Source: Phallus indusiatus
Lineage: Eukaryota; Basidiomycota; Agaricomycetes; Phallales; Phallaceae
Reading direction: 5' to 3'
Assembly (NCBI GenBank): GCA_027605045.1
Contig: JAQFWX010000019.1
Span: 620,001-684,000, forward strand
Length of the DNA stretch: 64,000 bases
Under the pieces are notes generated by a model. It searched no databases. It was not told the DNA's origin and worked only from the letters and a program-made list of their open reading frames with translations. Below are positions 32,883 through 45,606 of the stretch, piece by piece (the first letter of the stretch is position 1; every line of letters starts with the position of its first letter). Position numbers and translations under genes: made by a program.

Positions 32883-35373
32883 ATGTCACCCTCCCAAGTA
32901 CGTACCTTCTTGAATAGCAGTAAGATCCTCATGCTCATTACGAATGTTCCAGAATTCTCAAGGGGATCGGTTGAATGCCGCGCTCATTATTTTAACCTGC
33001 TTTTCTACGACAGTCCTTAGCGTACGTGAATTTATAGCACGAGTCGACAGGGCGACGTTTATGTTAAATGACTTTTACGAAACAGGCTTTTTCCGTTTCT
33101 GGGCCCAGCATCGCACTTCCCTCAATAGGCCACGACCTCGATCTTTCACAAGCTGAATTGCAGTGGATCTGCAGCGCGTTCGCTTTATCATCTGTGAATA
33201 TTCTTCTTTTGTTACATATATACTCTGTCTCTCAAGTTCTCAACAACGTTTCTCACTTACCCTAGGGATGCTTTCTCCTCCTCTTTGGCCGTCTCGCAGA
33301 TATCTACGGACGCAAGCTCGTTTTCCTGTTTGGAACAATGATAGCAGGCGTATCCAGTCTCGCTTGTGGGTTTGCGCAAACCCGGACACAGATTATTCTT
33401 TTTAGAGCTGTACAAGGGATGGGAAGTGCAGCAACTGTTCCAGCGGCTGTAAGAAAATCTACTACACGAACGTTTTCATATCTCAATTTCTTTCTTGCTT
33501 TTTTCCCTTAGCTCGGAATTCTAGCACATACGTTTCCACCCTCGTTTAGACGCACTGTGGCTTTCTCAGTCTTTTCAGCTGGAAATCCTTTCGGAAGCGG
33601 CCTGGGTTACATTCTTGGAGCATTAGCTGGTCAATATTCAGCGTAAGCTCGTTCATCATTTAATCCGCACACTCCCGTTCAATTTCATATTTCAAAGCGT
33701 AAAATGGCGAGCTGTATTCTTTATCGGCTCTGGCATAGCGCTTCTTTCATTCATTGGCGCGTCGCTTGTTTTCAAAAACGACCGAGCCACGAAGGATACC
33801 AATGTGTAAGTTACGAACAACAGAATGAAGAGTTTGTTGATATTGATGTTTTTTTATTTCCTCATTCCAGGAAAGTAGATTGGCTCGGCGCATTTTTCAT
33901 AACAACAGGTTTGGCCTCCATTCTTTTCGTCCTTGGCGAAGGCACTATCCCAGGGCTTAATTCAGGTTGTAAGTACATATCTGCACAGCGTCATCGTGGC
34001 TCTCATAACACTCAACCCAGGGCTGGCCTTAATTTTGGTCCTCGGACTAATTCAAATCATTCTCTTCGTCTTGTGCGAACAGTACTTGGGAAAACATTGT
34101 CGTTTTTCGCGTGATAACTGTCCACCCCTGATGCGCTTAGATTTATGGACACGCGCGAATGGAAAGTTCGCAGTTATGCAGGCAATCGCATTTTATGAGT
34201 GGTAAGTTATCTTTTTTTTGAGCTCAACAACCAAAAAATAAATTCAATTCCGAAAATTTATTAGGTGCGCGTTTATGTCCTGGATGATATGGGTTCAACT
34301 TTATTACCAGCTCTACGAGGTGAGCCATACCATAACCAAGACTTAACCCAATAAACCTAATAATCTCGTTTCCTAGCACTACACCCCCGTACAAACAATG
34401 ATCCGCCTTCTTCCAATGTCCATAACAGGCCTACTCCTCAATGTCCTAATCAGTCTCATCATAAACCGAATCAACGTCCTCTGGCTCCTCACATCCGGCA
34501 CACTCTCAACATCGCTCGCCTGCCTCCTTTTCGCGGTTATCAAACCAACCTTCTCACACTCGTACTGGGCATTCGGTTTCCCAGCCTCCGTTTTAGCGGT
34601 GTGTGGTGTCGATTTTATATTCGCGTGTGGAACGTTGTTTGTTGCGAGTGTAGCGAGGAAGGGCGAGGAAAGTGTTGCTGGTGGTGTCTTTCAGAGCGTT
34701 GCCCAGGTGGGGGGAATATTTTTAATTTAATTGTTGGCGGGTCATTGACACTGACGTCCATTCAAAGCTCGGAAAGGCGTTTGGATTGGCTATATCGACC
34801 AGCGTTTACAATGGAGTTGTATTTCTTGACTCTTCTTCAACTAGCCATTCAACTAGCCACTCTCGGGAAGGCGCTCCAGTTCCCTCGCTTAGAGCATTCA
34901 AAGCCGCACAATGGACGGCATTCGCATTTGCCACAACATGTACGTTCTCGATCAAACAAAGAAAGGAAGGAATGCACCACTTACAACTCTACATAGCATT
35001 CGTGTTAGCCGTTTTGTTTTTCCGCAATGTCGGTATAATAGGACACAAACCAACTACAAATTCGGATTCGGAATCTACATCTCCCAAACTCGAATCCGAG
35101 TCGCAAACTCAAACTCAACACTCAAATTCAGACTCTAATCAAGAGTCCAAAAATTTGAGCTTGACCAGAGTTGATAGCACACTCACATTCGACACGTTCG
35201 TCATCGTCGATAAACCTTCTACTTCAAGCGCATGTACAAGCACCAAAACGGAAGAAAATTCGAGTATATGTCATGAAGATGAAGATTGTTCCTCCACCAA
35301 AGAGCTGTCGCCATCCGGACCGGGACCGTTGTCTGTACCGCGTCACTGTGCTTCATGCGATTCTCTGATTTGA
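32883..35373 (+). CDS. MFS transporter of the drug:H+ antiporter (DHA) type
   Basis: Starts MSPSQ at 32883 with an intron right after five codons. Spliced segments follow the DHA2/14-helix pattern: GPSIALPSIGHDLDLSQAEL then WICSAFAL (helices 1-2), GRLADIYGRKLVFLFGT (motif A), RAVQGMGSAATVPAALGIL, then AGNPFGSGLGYILGALAGQ in the motif C position. WRAVFFIGSG, further helices and CGTLFVASVARKGEESVAGG follow. The C-terminal 150 residues after the last helix are Ser/Thr/Glu-rich and look cytosolic, longer than usual. The stop is at 35371-35373. The role is proton-driven export of small molecules at the plasma membrane or vacuole; substrate unknown. The exon after about 34735 was not fully resolved. 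It lies between the 3' ends and starts of unrelated genes. Confidence 0.82.
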
Positions 35374-36834
35374 AATATCAGAACAATCCAAAATCCATTT
35401 GACCATTCGACGCGACATCCGAAAACTTGTATTCTGGAGAACAACTCTTTTCCGTCCCGTAAAAAAAATCTTTTTTTTTTTCGTCACCGTCTTTACATAG
35501 ATCAATCATCTGGTTATTACCACTACATACCAATAACCATCACCGTCGCTCTTTCCCATTTCCAAACGCTCTTTTATCATCTCTCTCCGCTCATTTCGTT
35601 TCCAAGTTGTTATTGTGACAAATAAGCTCTCTAACTACGCTACGTTCGTTATTCTGTTCAATTAAATAAAAGACTCACATCATCGTTTGATTGCACCTCG
35701 TAACGTGGCATGGTCCATGGATGGGAGGAGGGAAATCCTCCACATAAATTATAATCTAGGTTGTTACGTCAACATAGTATGTAGCAAAGTCTTACCGGGC
35801 TCCGCTTATTATGCAGTATTCCATCAATTCCACTAGGTGAGGTAGTGGTGTCGGCTAAACTTGATTGTGTCGTCTGGAGGCACCATGTGCATGATATTGC
35901 GTCGATGGTTATGAAGGCATAGCGGCACAACTCAACATACCAGAAAGCACTGCACTGTCAAGTTGTTACATTCATACCGTCATTTTTAAAGCGCAGCCAG
36001 ACTTGATAAAAAAAATGTCAAGGTAACGTTACACAGCGGTGACGACAATAATCATTGTTGCGTATCTTTTAGCTACAGATTCCTTTTTTTGGTAAAAAGC
36101 CAGTGGAAACCTCACTAGAGTTATTGAAGCAGATGGATTGCCGTTAACTCGGATCATATATATGAGTCCGTAAAAGAGTTTCTCCTCGTGATCTTTGAAA
36201 TTTCGCTGTATGATGTTCAAGTATGGAACAATATACTTCAACGGCCTCAGCCCTCGCTGTGGAGATCGGTATCTACAGCCCATGCCATCTCGAACGCGTA
36301 AAGATGCATATGCACGCTGTGTCTGGCACACACCATTGCAATGTTACGTGACGGTCATCGCTATCGTCATGAATTTATCGCCCGCTCAACGTGTCAACAT
36401 GTCAACACCGGTCACTGCTCACTCTCCTATATGGAAACGTCACTAATAGCAGTGGCACCGCTTCAGTACTTGAAGTGTTTTGAAGCTTCAATAATTAGCC
36501 GGAGCTGGTTCGAATCACATTCAAGCTGCCCAACCCTGCATTTGGTAAGATAATTGTTATTTATCAGAAATTGGGAGAAACGAGTCATGGGCGCAACTGT
36601 AATACATAGATATGTGCTATAACTACTAGTAAGCTATTATTAGCGACGTGATGTCATTAGACGGTACTAGGGTTATTAGAAAATGATAGATGTGACAGAC
36701 ATGAAAAAAAATAGGTAGTGTAGAGAAAATATGGGGAAATACAAACTCTGAGAAAATCGAAACTAGCGATACACTTGGAAAAAAGTTTTTAGGCAAAAAG
36801 CGGGAAAAAAACGTCATTAAAAGAAGGCAAAGAA
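35374..36834. other. Intergenic region, nothing recognised
   Basis: Pyrimidine-rich 3' flank of the MFS gene, then AT-rich sequence. Overlapping frames at 36029-36553 on both strands carry no recognisable features. Confidence 0.5.
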
Positions 36835-37179
36835 TCATCTCTGTTTATAAAAAAATGTAAGAAACACATATTGGTGGTATCAAAAAAAAATTTGACTTAC
36901 TGAGTAATAAGCACTGCAATTAGGGCATCTCCCGCTCCTCTGCTCTCTATATTTTTCTTTATACTGAACAACAGGTTGACACAAGTGGTGGGTGCGGCAA
37001 CTAGCGCCGGCCCTCGCACAGCTGTGGCAATCGCATGCGCCATTTCGGCAGTTTTGAGGGTGATAGGAGCTCGAGCTGCATGTCTGGGAGCGACATGACT
37101 CGTGTGTCTGTTGGGAGGGTGGATAAATGTGCCCGCAGGAGAGGTATTTGGTTTGTCCAGAGATTACTACTATGCACAT
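36835..37179 (-). CDS. Small Cys/His-rich protein, probable metal binder
   Basis: Exon 36901-37179 starts with MCIVVISGQTKYLSCGH and codes 93 residues. A GTAAGT donor and a 60-base intron lead to a last exon of only six bases, AGA TGA (36835-36840). Reading through the donor instead adds seven residues, SVSQIFF. Thirteen cysteines and several histidines occur, in pairs such as CDCHSC, CRTHHLC and CPNC. The pattern (Met-Cys start, SCGH, spaced CxxC pairs) resembles small uncharacterised fungal proteins that begin MC and are thought to bind zinc; this is recalled, not searched. No signal peptide, so intracellular. It stands alone, between gene-poor stretches. Confidence 0.55.
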
Positions 37180-38898
37180 TTGGAAAATAGGGTTTGAAGG
37201 AGATGACTGGGTTTATGCGAAGTGGTTTATGGGTGCAATGGCAACTTGAAGTGAGGTATTGCGGGTTGCAGGGGGTGGCTCTTGGATAGTATTGTAAATG
37301 GTTGGTGAGAGGAGTGGGGAATAAAGAGAAATGAGAAGGGATAGATGTTTTCTTCCTATGCGATCTATGTGGGGGTATTTATGCATGAGTCAATCATGTC
37401 GGTCGTGAGGAAGGCCACATGAGTCAAGCGACGTGTACAGGATTAGAGATTTTCGAAAGCAAATAATAATAATAAAACACAGGATAAAAAAAAATATCAA
37501 AAAGAAAAACAAGCTTGGATGCTGACGGAAAACTGATACGGATAGTAATCTAGAGACCAGCCAGTTGGAAATGTGGAGGGAGGCAGAGCTGGACCATTGG
37601 GAGGCGGCAGTGGCATAGCTATAAGCCTGTGAACTTGCCATTGGTCAGCCAGCTAATGTCACTGTAAATTATCAACGTGGCGTGTTTCGGCAAAGGACGC
37701 GACCAGCTTTTAGTCCAGTAATCACAGTAATAAATATCTCCGGAAAAGGAGAGATTGGCACTACTCGCCGAACTTTGCAACCGAATTAAAGAACCCGCGC
37801 TGATAACGGGTAGATCTCCATTAAGAAGAAGTAGGAAGTAGGATTATTTAGCAATAGACCCTTGCAGACTTTGCAGTTAATGCGGAGGGCGCGGGCGCCA
37901 ACACTGATATGACTCACTAGGTTTCTCGTCTTGTCAGAAACTTCCAAAGCGATAACAACAATAACAATAACAACGGAAAGAACAAAAACCAAGCACAGTG
38001 ATTATGACTGTGATTGAATGATGACTCGACAGCGCGCAGATCTCGTTTTTGTTCTTTTGTTGTTCCTCAAGCGAGCGCTGGCCGTACATTCCGGGCGCAG
38101 AATAACGACTGTTAATCAAAACATTTCAACTGAGGTTCTGGACAACAAAGAAAGAAAACAAGCATACCCGATGGCCAAAGAGCAAATTTCATGTGAAATG
38201 GAAGGTTTCCTGGTGGCCGATTATAATAGATTACTTTGGCCAAAAAGCATCGCAATGAGAATCATTCATCATCGCCTCTTGGTCAGCGTTTTGATTATAT
38301 CTCCACAAGTTGAACAATCCCTGGATCCACCCACGTTTGTTGTGTTCTTGTTACGTATGGACATCCTGGCGTCGATGCATGATGACGTCTGACACTTGCT
38401 TGGGTACTTTACAAAGATTAGTAGTCCAAACACGCCGTCCCAGTCTGACACAGGTTCAAGTCTATTCAAATGCACCCTCAGGGCTTCACCTGCACCCACA
38501 ATACACCCCTTGGATTGTCGCTCGGCATCTCGGCTTGTTGGTCGCTTGTCAGTCGTCTTTCATTCGTTCCAGTGTTAATACCTTTGATTTGGTCTTTTAC
38601 CGTCGTCTCTGGAGCTGCCCACGAATAGCAAATAGACGACGAACAATGCGTTTCTGGTAGTCTCAACAAGTGAAACAACGTTTTAACAAGTGATATGTAA
38701 ATAAAAAAGGCCCCCGGTCAAACAAGCCCGATCAGCACAACATCCCAAACTCCCTAATCCTATCCTTCACCCTTACTTTCGTTTCTACTTTAACCTTTTC
38801 CTATTTCCTATTTCCCTTTCTTCTTCTTCTTTCGTTACTTTTTCTTCACGTTTTGCATATAGTTTATCAATCTCATTAATAAGTTATCCTCGTCGTCA
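37180..38898. other. Intergenic region
   Basis: A plus frame at 38018-38392 begins with a hydrophobic stretch (LVFVLLLFL), and a minus frame at 37390-37641 has a long hydrophobic run. Neither has a recognised relative and both overlap frames on other strands. The last 150 bases are pyrimidine-rich, the likely promoter of the next gene. Confidence 0.45.
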
Positions 38899-41800
38899 AT
38901 GACTTCTCCCACACCCCAAGGCTATACGTACGTTTCGTCTAAACCCACTTTTTTTCATTTGACTTATCATCTACTACTTCATGTCATTCCAATTCAAAAT
39001 AACCAGAGCCGGCAAATCTTCAGAAATATCTGGTGCCGTCAAGACAATCGTAGGCCGTGTCAACAAGAAATGGACCAAGAATCGAACACTCAGCAACATG
39101 AACGGTGTTCTCCCCGGTGGCAACGTCACCGCCGGTGGTGTTTCTCCTTATCGCAACAGCAATGTGACCGCTGCTACATTTGCCCTTGAAGAGGTGAGCA
39201 ACACGAGTAGTGTTCATCGCTATAACATTTGAAATGAAACTTATAATACCATGTGTCCACACAGCAAGCATACCTTGTACAATTAATGCTTCAGATGGAG
39301 CACAACACCGGTGTCGTCGAGCTCTGTCAAAACATTCTTGGAGAATTTCAGCGAACGGCCAGAACGTACAATTCTCAAATGATAAATCTACAAAATGCCA
39401 GGTAATTCGCACAGGCACAGATACAACAAATATACAGCCCTATATTAATTCTCCTGTCTGGCTGTAGAACCGCAATCTCAAACGCCGATATAGAAGGTGT
39501 CCGCATGGTTCAAGAGAGACTTCTGGTCGTGCTTACTAAACAGCGGATGCTGGACGTTGAAATAAAGTTTCTAGAAAACAAGGTTAGTAATTCAAGAAAG
39601 AAAAGAAAATAATTATGACACCTTTCCCCAAATTTACTCTTTCTTTCAGATCAACTTGTTTCAACGGCGAAATCGCGCGTTTGATGAATTTAACGAACGC
39701 CTCACCACGTTATACAGCTCAAGATGGCCGAAGAGTTCTCTCAAGAGTAAGTTTTCAGAAAGCTGAAAAAAGTTCAACTTTGATCATCTTAACTTTTCTA
39801 GAATCGCAAGACAAGTATGAACGGAACATTGACGAATTGTACAATCAACTGCATACGGCTGATACGACTCTGGAAAGATATCAATTACTTCACGCACTTC
39901 TAACCCAGGGAGATAAAGCTTTAGGGGCCGCCGCGAATTATGCCAAGGTTTTTCAAGAAGAGAATAACAGTCCGGACTTGGACTCGGACTTGCGTAACAA
40001 GAGCAATCTAGATAACAAGCAAATGATTGGTGAGTTAGCTTTTTTTCTTTATTTTTGACAGACCACTCTCAAGTTTGTTCTTTTCCCCTTCTCTTTCTTT
40101 AGCGATGCGAATGTGCCTGATCCATGCAGATGTTGTGATGAAACAGGCCAAATTAGTTTTACCTTCTTTATTCAAGGATTATCTGAACGTGGAGATCTTT
40201 CAAGAGTGAGTGTAAATGATTGACTCATTATCATGATTTGCGATTTGATGTGTTGATGTTGATTGTGATCTGTGTTTAGCGGTTGGCTCTCTTCTATTTT
40301 CCGATCAGACAGAATTGAGGGTCAGCCCCAGTTTTCTCAAACCAACTAATACATCTATTTATCTATCTATCAGCGTCCAAACCTGACACAGCCCGACACT
40401 TGAAAACCTTCGATGCACACCGCAAAGATATCAAACCCATCATCGAGCAATCCGAAAAACTGTTGCAAACCCAATCCAAACTAACTTCCGCCTTGCGCAC
40501 CAAGTATCACGACGCGATTCTGGAAAAGGAGAATGCGCAGCGGCAACTGCTGTACGACCTTGTTTTTCCATCTGGAATTGCCTCTAATCTGGAAGAGTTG
40601 GCTGGCGCATCTGGCGGTACGAAAGATGGCGGATTTGGTGGTGGTGGAAGTAGGAATGGAAGTAAAAAGGATTTGCTTTATTATCAGATGGATAGTCTTG
40701 ATGCGAAGCTGGACAAGATCCTGTTTGAGGCTGATGTGCGTACCAGGAAGAGTAAGAAGCAGAGGGCGGACGAAGCAGCTGCAGAAGAAGATATGGTCTC
40801 CACCACGAGTCGTGTAATGAATGCCAAACTCCAAGACTACGGTTCAGCGCATCGCAGCAGCGAAGACGAAGCAGATCCTTCCACTAAAAGAGTCAAGGCA
40901 ATATCGTACTCAAAATATGACCTCTTGCTGCCTCCACTCGCCAACAGCGTTCCAACCTCTATCAGGTCTGCACCGACGTCGAGGAATCCATCACCTCTGA
41001 GTAGTTTGAATGGCAGCCGGGCCGCTTCTCCTGCTTACACGGTTGCTAGTGCTGCTCCGAGTGACGAGTCAGCTCCTCCAGCCCCTTCCGTCGCAATATC
41101 AACCACTCCGGCAACACCCATCTTGTCCAACCAATCTGGCCTAAGACTTGCCCCCAACAGACACACCAAAAGTTACTCAACAACCGCAGTAATGTCGGCA
41201 GCACAACGTGATGGCGGCGGCGGTGGCAGCAGCAGTTGTAATAATCCGAGCGCGGTCCCTGTCCCACACCGTCCTGCACAACGTCCAGCTTCTCTTTTTG
41301 ATGATGACGACGAGGAAGATTCTGACGGAATTGTTAGAAACATCGATGGTGTGGAGTCTCGTCTCTTGAAATCGGAGAAAAAGAGCGGACGGATAGGGCT
41401 CCCATCTTCATCTTCCCCTGCAGCTTCAGTGGTATCCTTCCCTTCTTCTCAAGGCCATTCTCGTTCTCAGTCTGCCTCTCCTGCACAACCGTCCGAGGGG
41501 TCACGATCTAAGTCAAATCTGGGCGTGCCAGATTCGAACATTGCAGGTACAAATAATCGAATGAGTAGGTCACCTTCACCAATGAGACTACCACCGTCGT
41601 CGTCGTTATCCGCGCCACGGATTCCATCGCCTGAGAAAATGAGCGGACCGATAGGGCTCCCATCTTCACCTTCCCCTAGAGCTTCCGTGGTATCCTTCCC
41701 CTCCTCTCTAGGTCATTCTCGTTCGCAGTCTCCTCCTCCTGCACAACCGTCCAAGGGGTCACGATCTAAGTCAAATCTAGGCGTACCAGATTCGAACAAT

Positions 41801-43992
41801 GCAGGTACAATCAATTGGACGAGCAGGTCACCTTCACCAATGAGACTACCACCACCACCACCACCGTCGTTATCTGCGCCACGAATTCCGTCGCCTTTGC
41901 CTGCGCCTCCTGCTTATGAACCGCAAGCTCCGCGACTATCTATGAAATCTGTTCGCGCGTTGCCTACTCCAAGCCCGATTCGTGTCGACGAACAGGTCTT
42001 TCGGGAGCCAAGGCGAGGACAAGCCGAGTCGTCGTCACCTTCCCAAAGCTCTTCCCAAAGCTCTCCTCCACCCCTTCCGCCTAAACAAGGTCAACTCCAA
42101 TCTTTAGAATCGACAATAGATCTACTGTCGTTACCTTCTTCGCCGAAGGTAATGCCAGTTGTTCTAGGTTTAAGGGTTAAATCTAGAGAAGATCCCTCGC
42201 ATACTTCTCTACCCTCGTCTTTTTCTTCATCTCCGTCTATCTACTCTCATTCTATGGACCCAGGTAGAGGAGAAGTTGACGACGATGACGATGATGACGG
42301 AGATGAATTGATCCATCAGGCTGAGGACGATGAAGTTTATGACTATGATTCTGAAGACATGGAGCTTGAGGCTGAGGGAGCTAAAGATGTCTTAGCCGAG
42401 GCGAAAGCGGAAGAAGAAACTGTTGAAGCCGAACCGGCCGAAGGCAGATCATTAAGATCAGTTCAATCATTTGCGGCTCCACCACCTCCATTGTCAAAGC
42501 TACCACAATCACCAATGAAACCCACGTCGACGGATCGAACTTCGAGTAATCGTGGGCCTTTCGTCCCACAAATTGATTCTTCTTCTTCGTCTTTTTCACC
42601 TTCTCGGAATACTTTGTCCCCTCTTGGATCTCGGATGCAGAGTGCGGCGATAGTTTCTGCGCCTAACCTTACAACAACTACAGCAATGCCGACAACGACA
42701 GCGACAACGACCACGACACCAAAACCGACGTCCACAGCACCCAATACCGTACCGCATGGTATCCTCAAACACACATCGTCGCAGAGCACGATCAGCACCG
42801 CAAGTCATTCTTCAGCACCCGAAACAACACGAGCCCCAGGAACACGCACGCAATCGAGTTTTGAAGAATGGGGGACAGTCAAAGTAGCTACTGCGGCTTC
42901 GACGAATACAAAGGCTAAACTGAAATCCATGTTTCATCGATTACGTGGCGACAGTTATTCTGGCAGTGCGGGCGCGGGTAGTGATAGTGAAGCGGCGCGC
43001 GATCATGGTTCTAAACCGAGTCCTTTCGGTTCCAGTGGGTCGTCTAGGAGCACAAGTAGCCGTAGTGGTAGTGGCGGCGGGGCTTCTATGGATGCGGCTA
43101 TTGCTGCTGGGTTTATCTCGCCTCCTCTCGCTGTGCACGGGCAGGGGCAGCAGCAGGGTCAGGGGCAAGCTTCTTCTTCAAGACAGCAGTTACAACTTCA
43201 ACGCAGTCGCAGTCCACGCTTTGTTGATGACGTGGAGATTATACCCCGCCCTGAAATCGACTCGTATCCCTATTCAAGTGACGAGGAGGAGTATGGCGCA
43301 GCTCAACAGCAACCACCTTCGCCTTCCGAAAAGCGGTCAATTTTGCGGGGCGGTGATCCGATTCTAGAGGAAGACGAAGACGAGGAAGACGAGGAACAAG
43401 AAAGGAGAGAGATGGGAGCGAGTCAAAGTCGTGTGTTGGATCAAGAGCACCATTCGGGGGATTATTACGTCGACTCGCCTGAGGACCACTACCAGAGTTC
43501 CAGTCAAACGTTGATCGGGACTGAACGCTATCGTGAACAAGATATAGGGAAAAACTCTTACGCCCGTTCTGAGAATAATAGCATGAGTACGTCGTCGAAC
43601 TCGAGCCTGTACAGTCATGCCAGTCCGACCATGCGTCAACGCGAGACCGAGAATAACGCTTATGACCTTGAAAGGGAGTACAACGTTCTTCGCGATAGTA
43701 TAACCAAGCACAAATCGTTTTATGATGGGATGATACTGAAACCAGCTGGTAAGCTAAAACCTCCCTAGCCCGCCTGCCTTCCAAACCATTTACTTTTTCT
43801 TACCTTGTATGTATGTATGTAGGAACACCGTCCGCTGCGACAGTCCGCACTCCTCAACGACAAGCAACAACCGGACCATCCAGTATCAGCACTCCGACGA
43901 CCACTTCCACTTCCGGACCTTCGAGATACCCACCACAGCTGCAACCAAAAGCTCCAGTACCCCCACCTAGGTCAACCCGACGTGTGGCTTAA
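38899..43992 (+). CDS. Large coiled-coil (BAR-like?) protein with proline/serine-rich tail
   Basis: Ten exons keep phase: 38899-38927, 39007-39193, 39265-39401, 39468-39582, 39650-39746, 39802-40029, 40103-40205, 40280-40320, 40374-43748, 43823-43992, giving 1493 residues. Residues about 60-430 are helical and charged, with heptad-like stretches (VQERLLVVLTKQRMLDVEIK, YERNIDELYNQLHTADTTLE). This is compatible with a BAR-like membrane-curving module, but I cannot name the family. The tail is disordered, with a tandem 86-residue duplication, acidic runs (EDEDEEDEEQE) and SH3-type polyproline sites (PPLPPKQ, PVPPPRSTRR at the very end). It probably works as an adaptor between membrane and actin or endocytic machinery; this is inference. 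A second ATG at 38981 (MSFQFKITRAGKSS) lies inside intron 1 and would give a different N-terminus in the same frame. Confidence 0.75.
41384..41899 (+). repeat. In-frame tandem duplication, 258-base period
   Basis: The unit begins at 41384 and again at 41642. Both copies code IGLPSS, SVVSFPSS, GHSRSQS, GSRSKSNLGVPDSN, SRSPSPMRLPP and LSAPRIPSP. By eye about nine bases in ten agree. The second copy has a longer proline run. Confidence 0.85.
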
Positions 43993-44889
43993 TCTATTGA
44001 TCTCAATGCCGATGGCGTGTCACACAACCCGTATTCAGCGCCTTACCCAGCGATGTAATAATAGAGATGACTTCTCCAATCATTTCTTCCAGTTGTTTTC
44101 ATTTATTTGTTCTGATTCTGCTGTTATGTGTTTCTTTTATGGTTATGGTTATGCTAAGATGAATCTTCCAATTATAACAACGATGACATTCTTGCAGCGA
44201 ACAATTGCCAGTCCCTGTATTCCTCTCACTTTTTATTTCATGTGCAATTGCGTCTTTTTCTTCTTTTCGTCTTGTAGTGGTTTTGATTAGCTACCTATTA
44301 TATATCTTTACTCATTTTTTCCACATCATTTCATTTCAAGAGGTATATATTCATGCCGAAGTAAATGCGCACCTGAAGGACCTAGCATTTATTCTTGGCT
44401 GTCAACTGGTAATGATATAGGTCGTAGAAAAACTGTAAGACTACAAGGTGACCTCGTAGACACGTTATCTTCGGGACTACCCTGAGTTATTTACTACGAT
44501 TAATGAAATGATTCAGATTCCTGAATCCGAGTAGTGTGGGAAAGGGATTATGAGAACCGTTGTGTCAGTTATCTAATGATGATGGGATTGATCATAATAT
44601 TGAAAGCGACTTGAACACGGTCATAATATTCCATCTAACTTACCTCTTCCGCCTGCTATTTCATCATGATGCGGGGGTATCCGGGTGACATAATGGGTGC
44701 AAAAAGTTTGTATTATCGAAAAGTGGAATTTATACATGTTTTATGTACATAAATTCGAGGCAAAATCAGAAATCAAGTGTGAGAGATGCGAAACGCCAGG
44801 AATTTGGTGAATAAAACGGTTCAGATACTCAGTAGGGAAAACTTGCGTTCATGGGCGGGAGATGAATGGTTGAGAGGCGATTGGATTCT
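43993..44889. other. 3' flanks of two convergent genes
   Basis: AT-rich sequence with several short frames of no recognisable content. Polyadenylation signals for both genes probably lie here. Confidence 0.5.
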
Positions 44890-45606
44890 TTAGAAGGGAG
44901 GAACGCGTTGGACTTGATAAGTGGATGTATTGCGAAGGGGATCAGAGTTGGAGAACGGTCCATTGCCCTTGAGTTTGTTGCTTTGTTCGAGTCGACGCTG
45001 CGCAGCTCTCTCGCGAGCAGTCTGCACATCGATGGCGTTGCGCCCAGTAGAAAATTTGTCGTTTATGAACTTTGCTTCTTGTTTAGGATGCCACCCGTCA
45101 TCTCGAGATGCCTGACTCGGAGTACCGAGACTCGATATCTTGATAATTTGCCTCTGTTTCAGTTGTGAATAATATTGTTGATTCAGGTTGGTTAATAAAG
45201 CCAAACAGAGTCCAACGCCATTATCATGCAATCCAACCGTTTTGTAGATCATAAACATGTGCTGAATGTGAGAAAGTTCTTCGTCCAATTTCATAACGGC
45301 ATTGATAGTTCCCGACAATTTTTCGTCGCTAGCATCATCTGATACGATTTCGAACGCTGACAACGCCAAAGCTTCAAAATGTTCGACGTTGAATGTTTTC
45401 AGAAAACCATACGCAGGGAAGTCACTTTTGAAGATCTGGCAGAATTGTTGGAGATCTACGCTGGCCATGAATGCTTTCATCCGTGTGCATGTCTCTTCAA
45501 TCTCGGTTTTGTATAATTCTTGGCGTTTAAGCTCGAAGGATTTAGGGTTTAAGGTAGTTGGGTGAACAATGGCCTGCAACATCGTTTGAGAGTATGGGGT
45601 GGGCAT
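44890..45606 (-). CDS. Distant member of the window-start family (copy D)
   Basis: A single-exon frame codes 238 residues from ATG 45606 (MPTPYSQTML) to the stop at 44890-44892. The central region matches the copy at 10463-11275 position by position in its pattern: FNVEHFEALALSAFEIV against PDAEQFRSLVLRALSLV, then DASDE against DADEE, KLDEELSHIQ against KLNDQLVYID, and GLCLALLTNLNQQYYSQL against RWALAWLAKRARETYSEL. No gap is needed over about 90 residues, but identity is low (around one in four by eye). The VRWADQEYS block and the C-terminal tail are absent. No known domain; predicted helical and cytosolic. The similarity may be distant homology or shared helical composition. Confidence 0.65.
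   Translation of the reverse strand: MPTPYSQTMLQAIVHPTTLNPKSFELKRQELYKTEIEETCTRMKAFMASVDLQQFCQIFKSDFPAYGFLKTFNVEHFEALALSAFEIVSDDASDEKLSGTINAVMKLDEELSHIQHMFMIYKTVGLHDNGVGLCLALLTNLNQQYYSQLKQRQIIKISSLGTPSQASRDDGWHPKQEAKFINDKFSTGRNAIDVQTARERAAQRRLEQSNKLKGNGPFSNSDPLRNTSTYQVQRVPPF

Noticed and set aside
28950..35373. Possible secondary-metabolite cluster of P450 and MFS exporter next to the OPT transporter
   Set aside because: No backbone synthase, reductase or cluster regulator is present, and the genes are separated by long gaps and an unrelated membrane-protein gene.
36440..36530. Possible tRNA, from a GGTTCGAATC T-loop-like word
   Set aside because: The arms needed for a cloverleaf are not present around it.
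42381..42808. Several long minus-strand frames under the large coiled-coil gene
   Set aside because: Shadows of the Ser/Pro/Thr-rich tail; codon bias and splice phase support only the plus strand.
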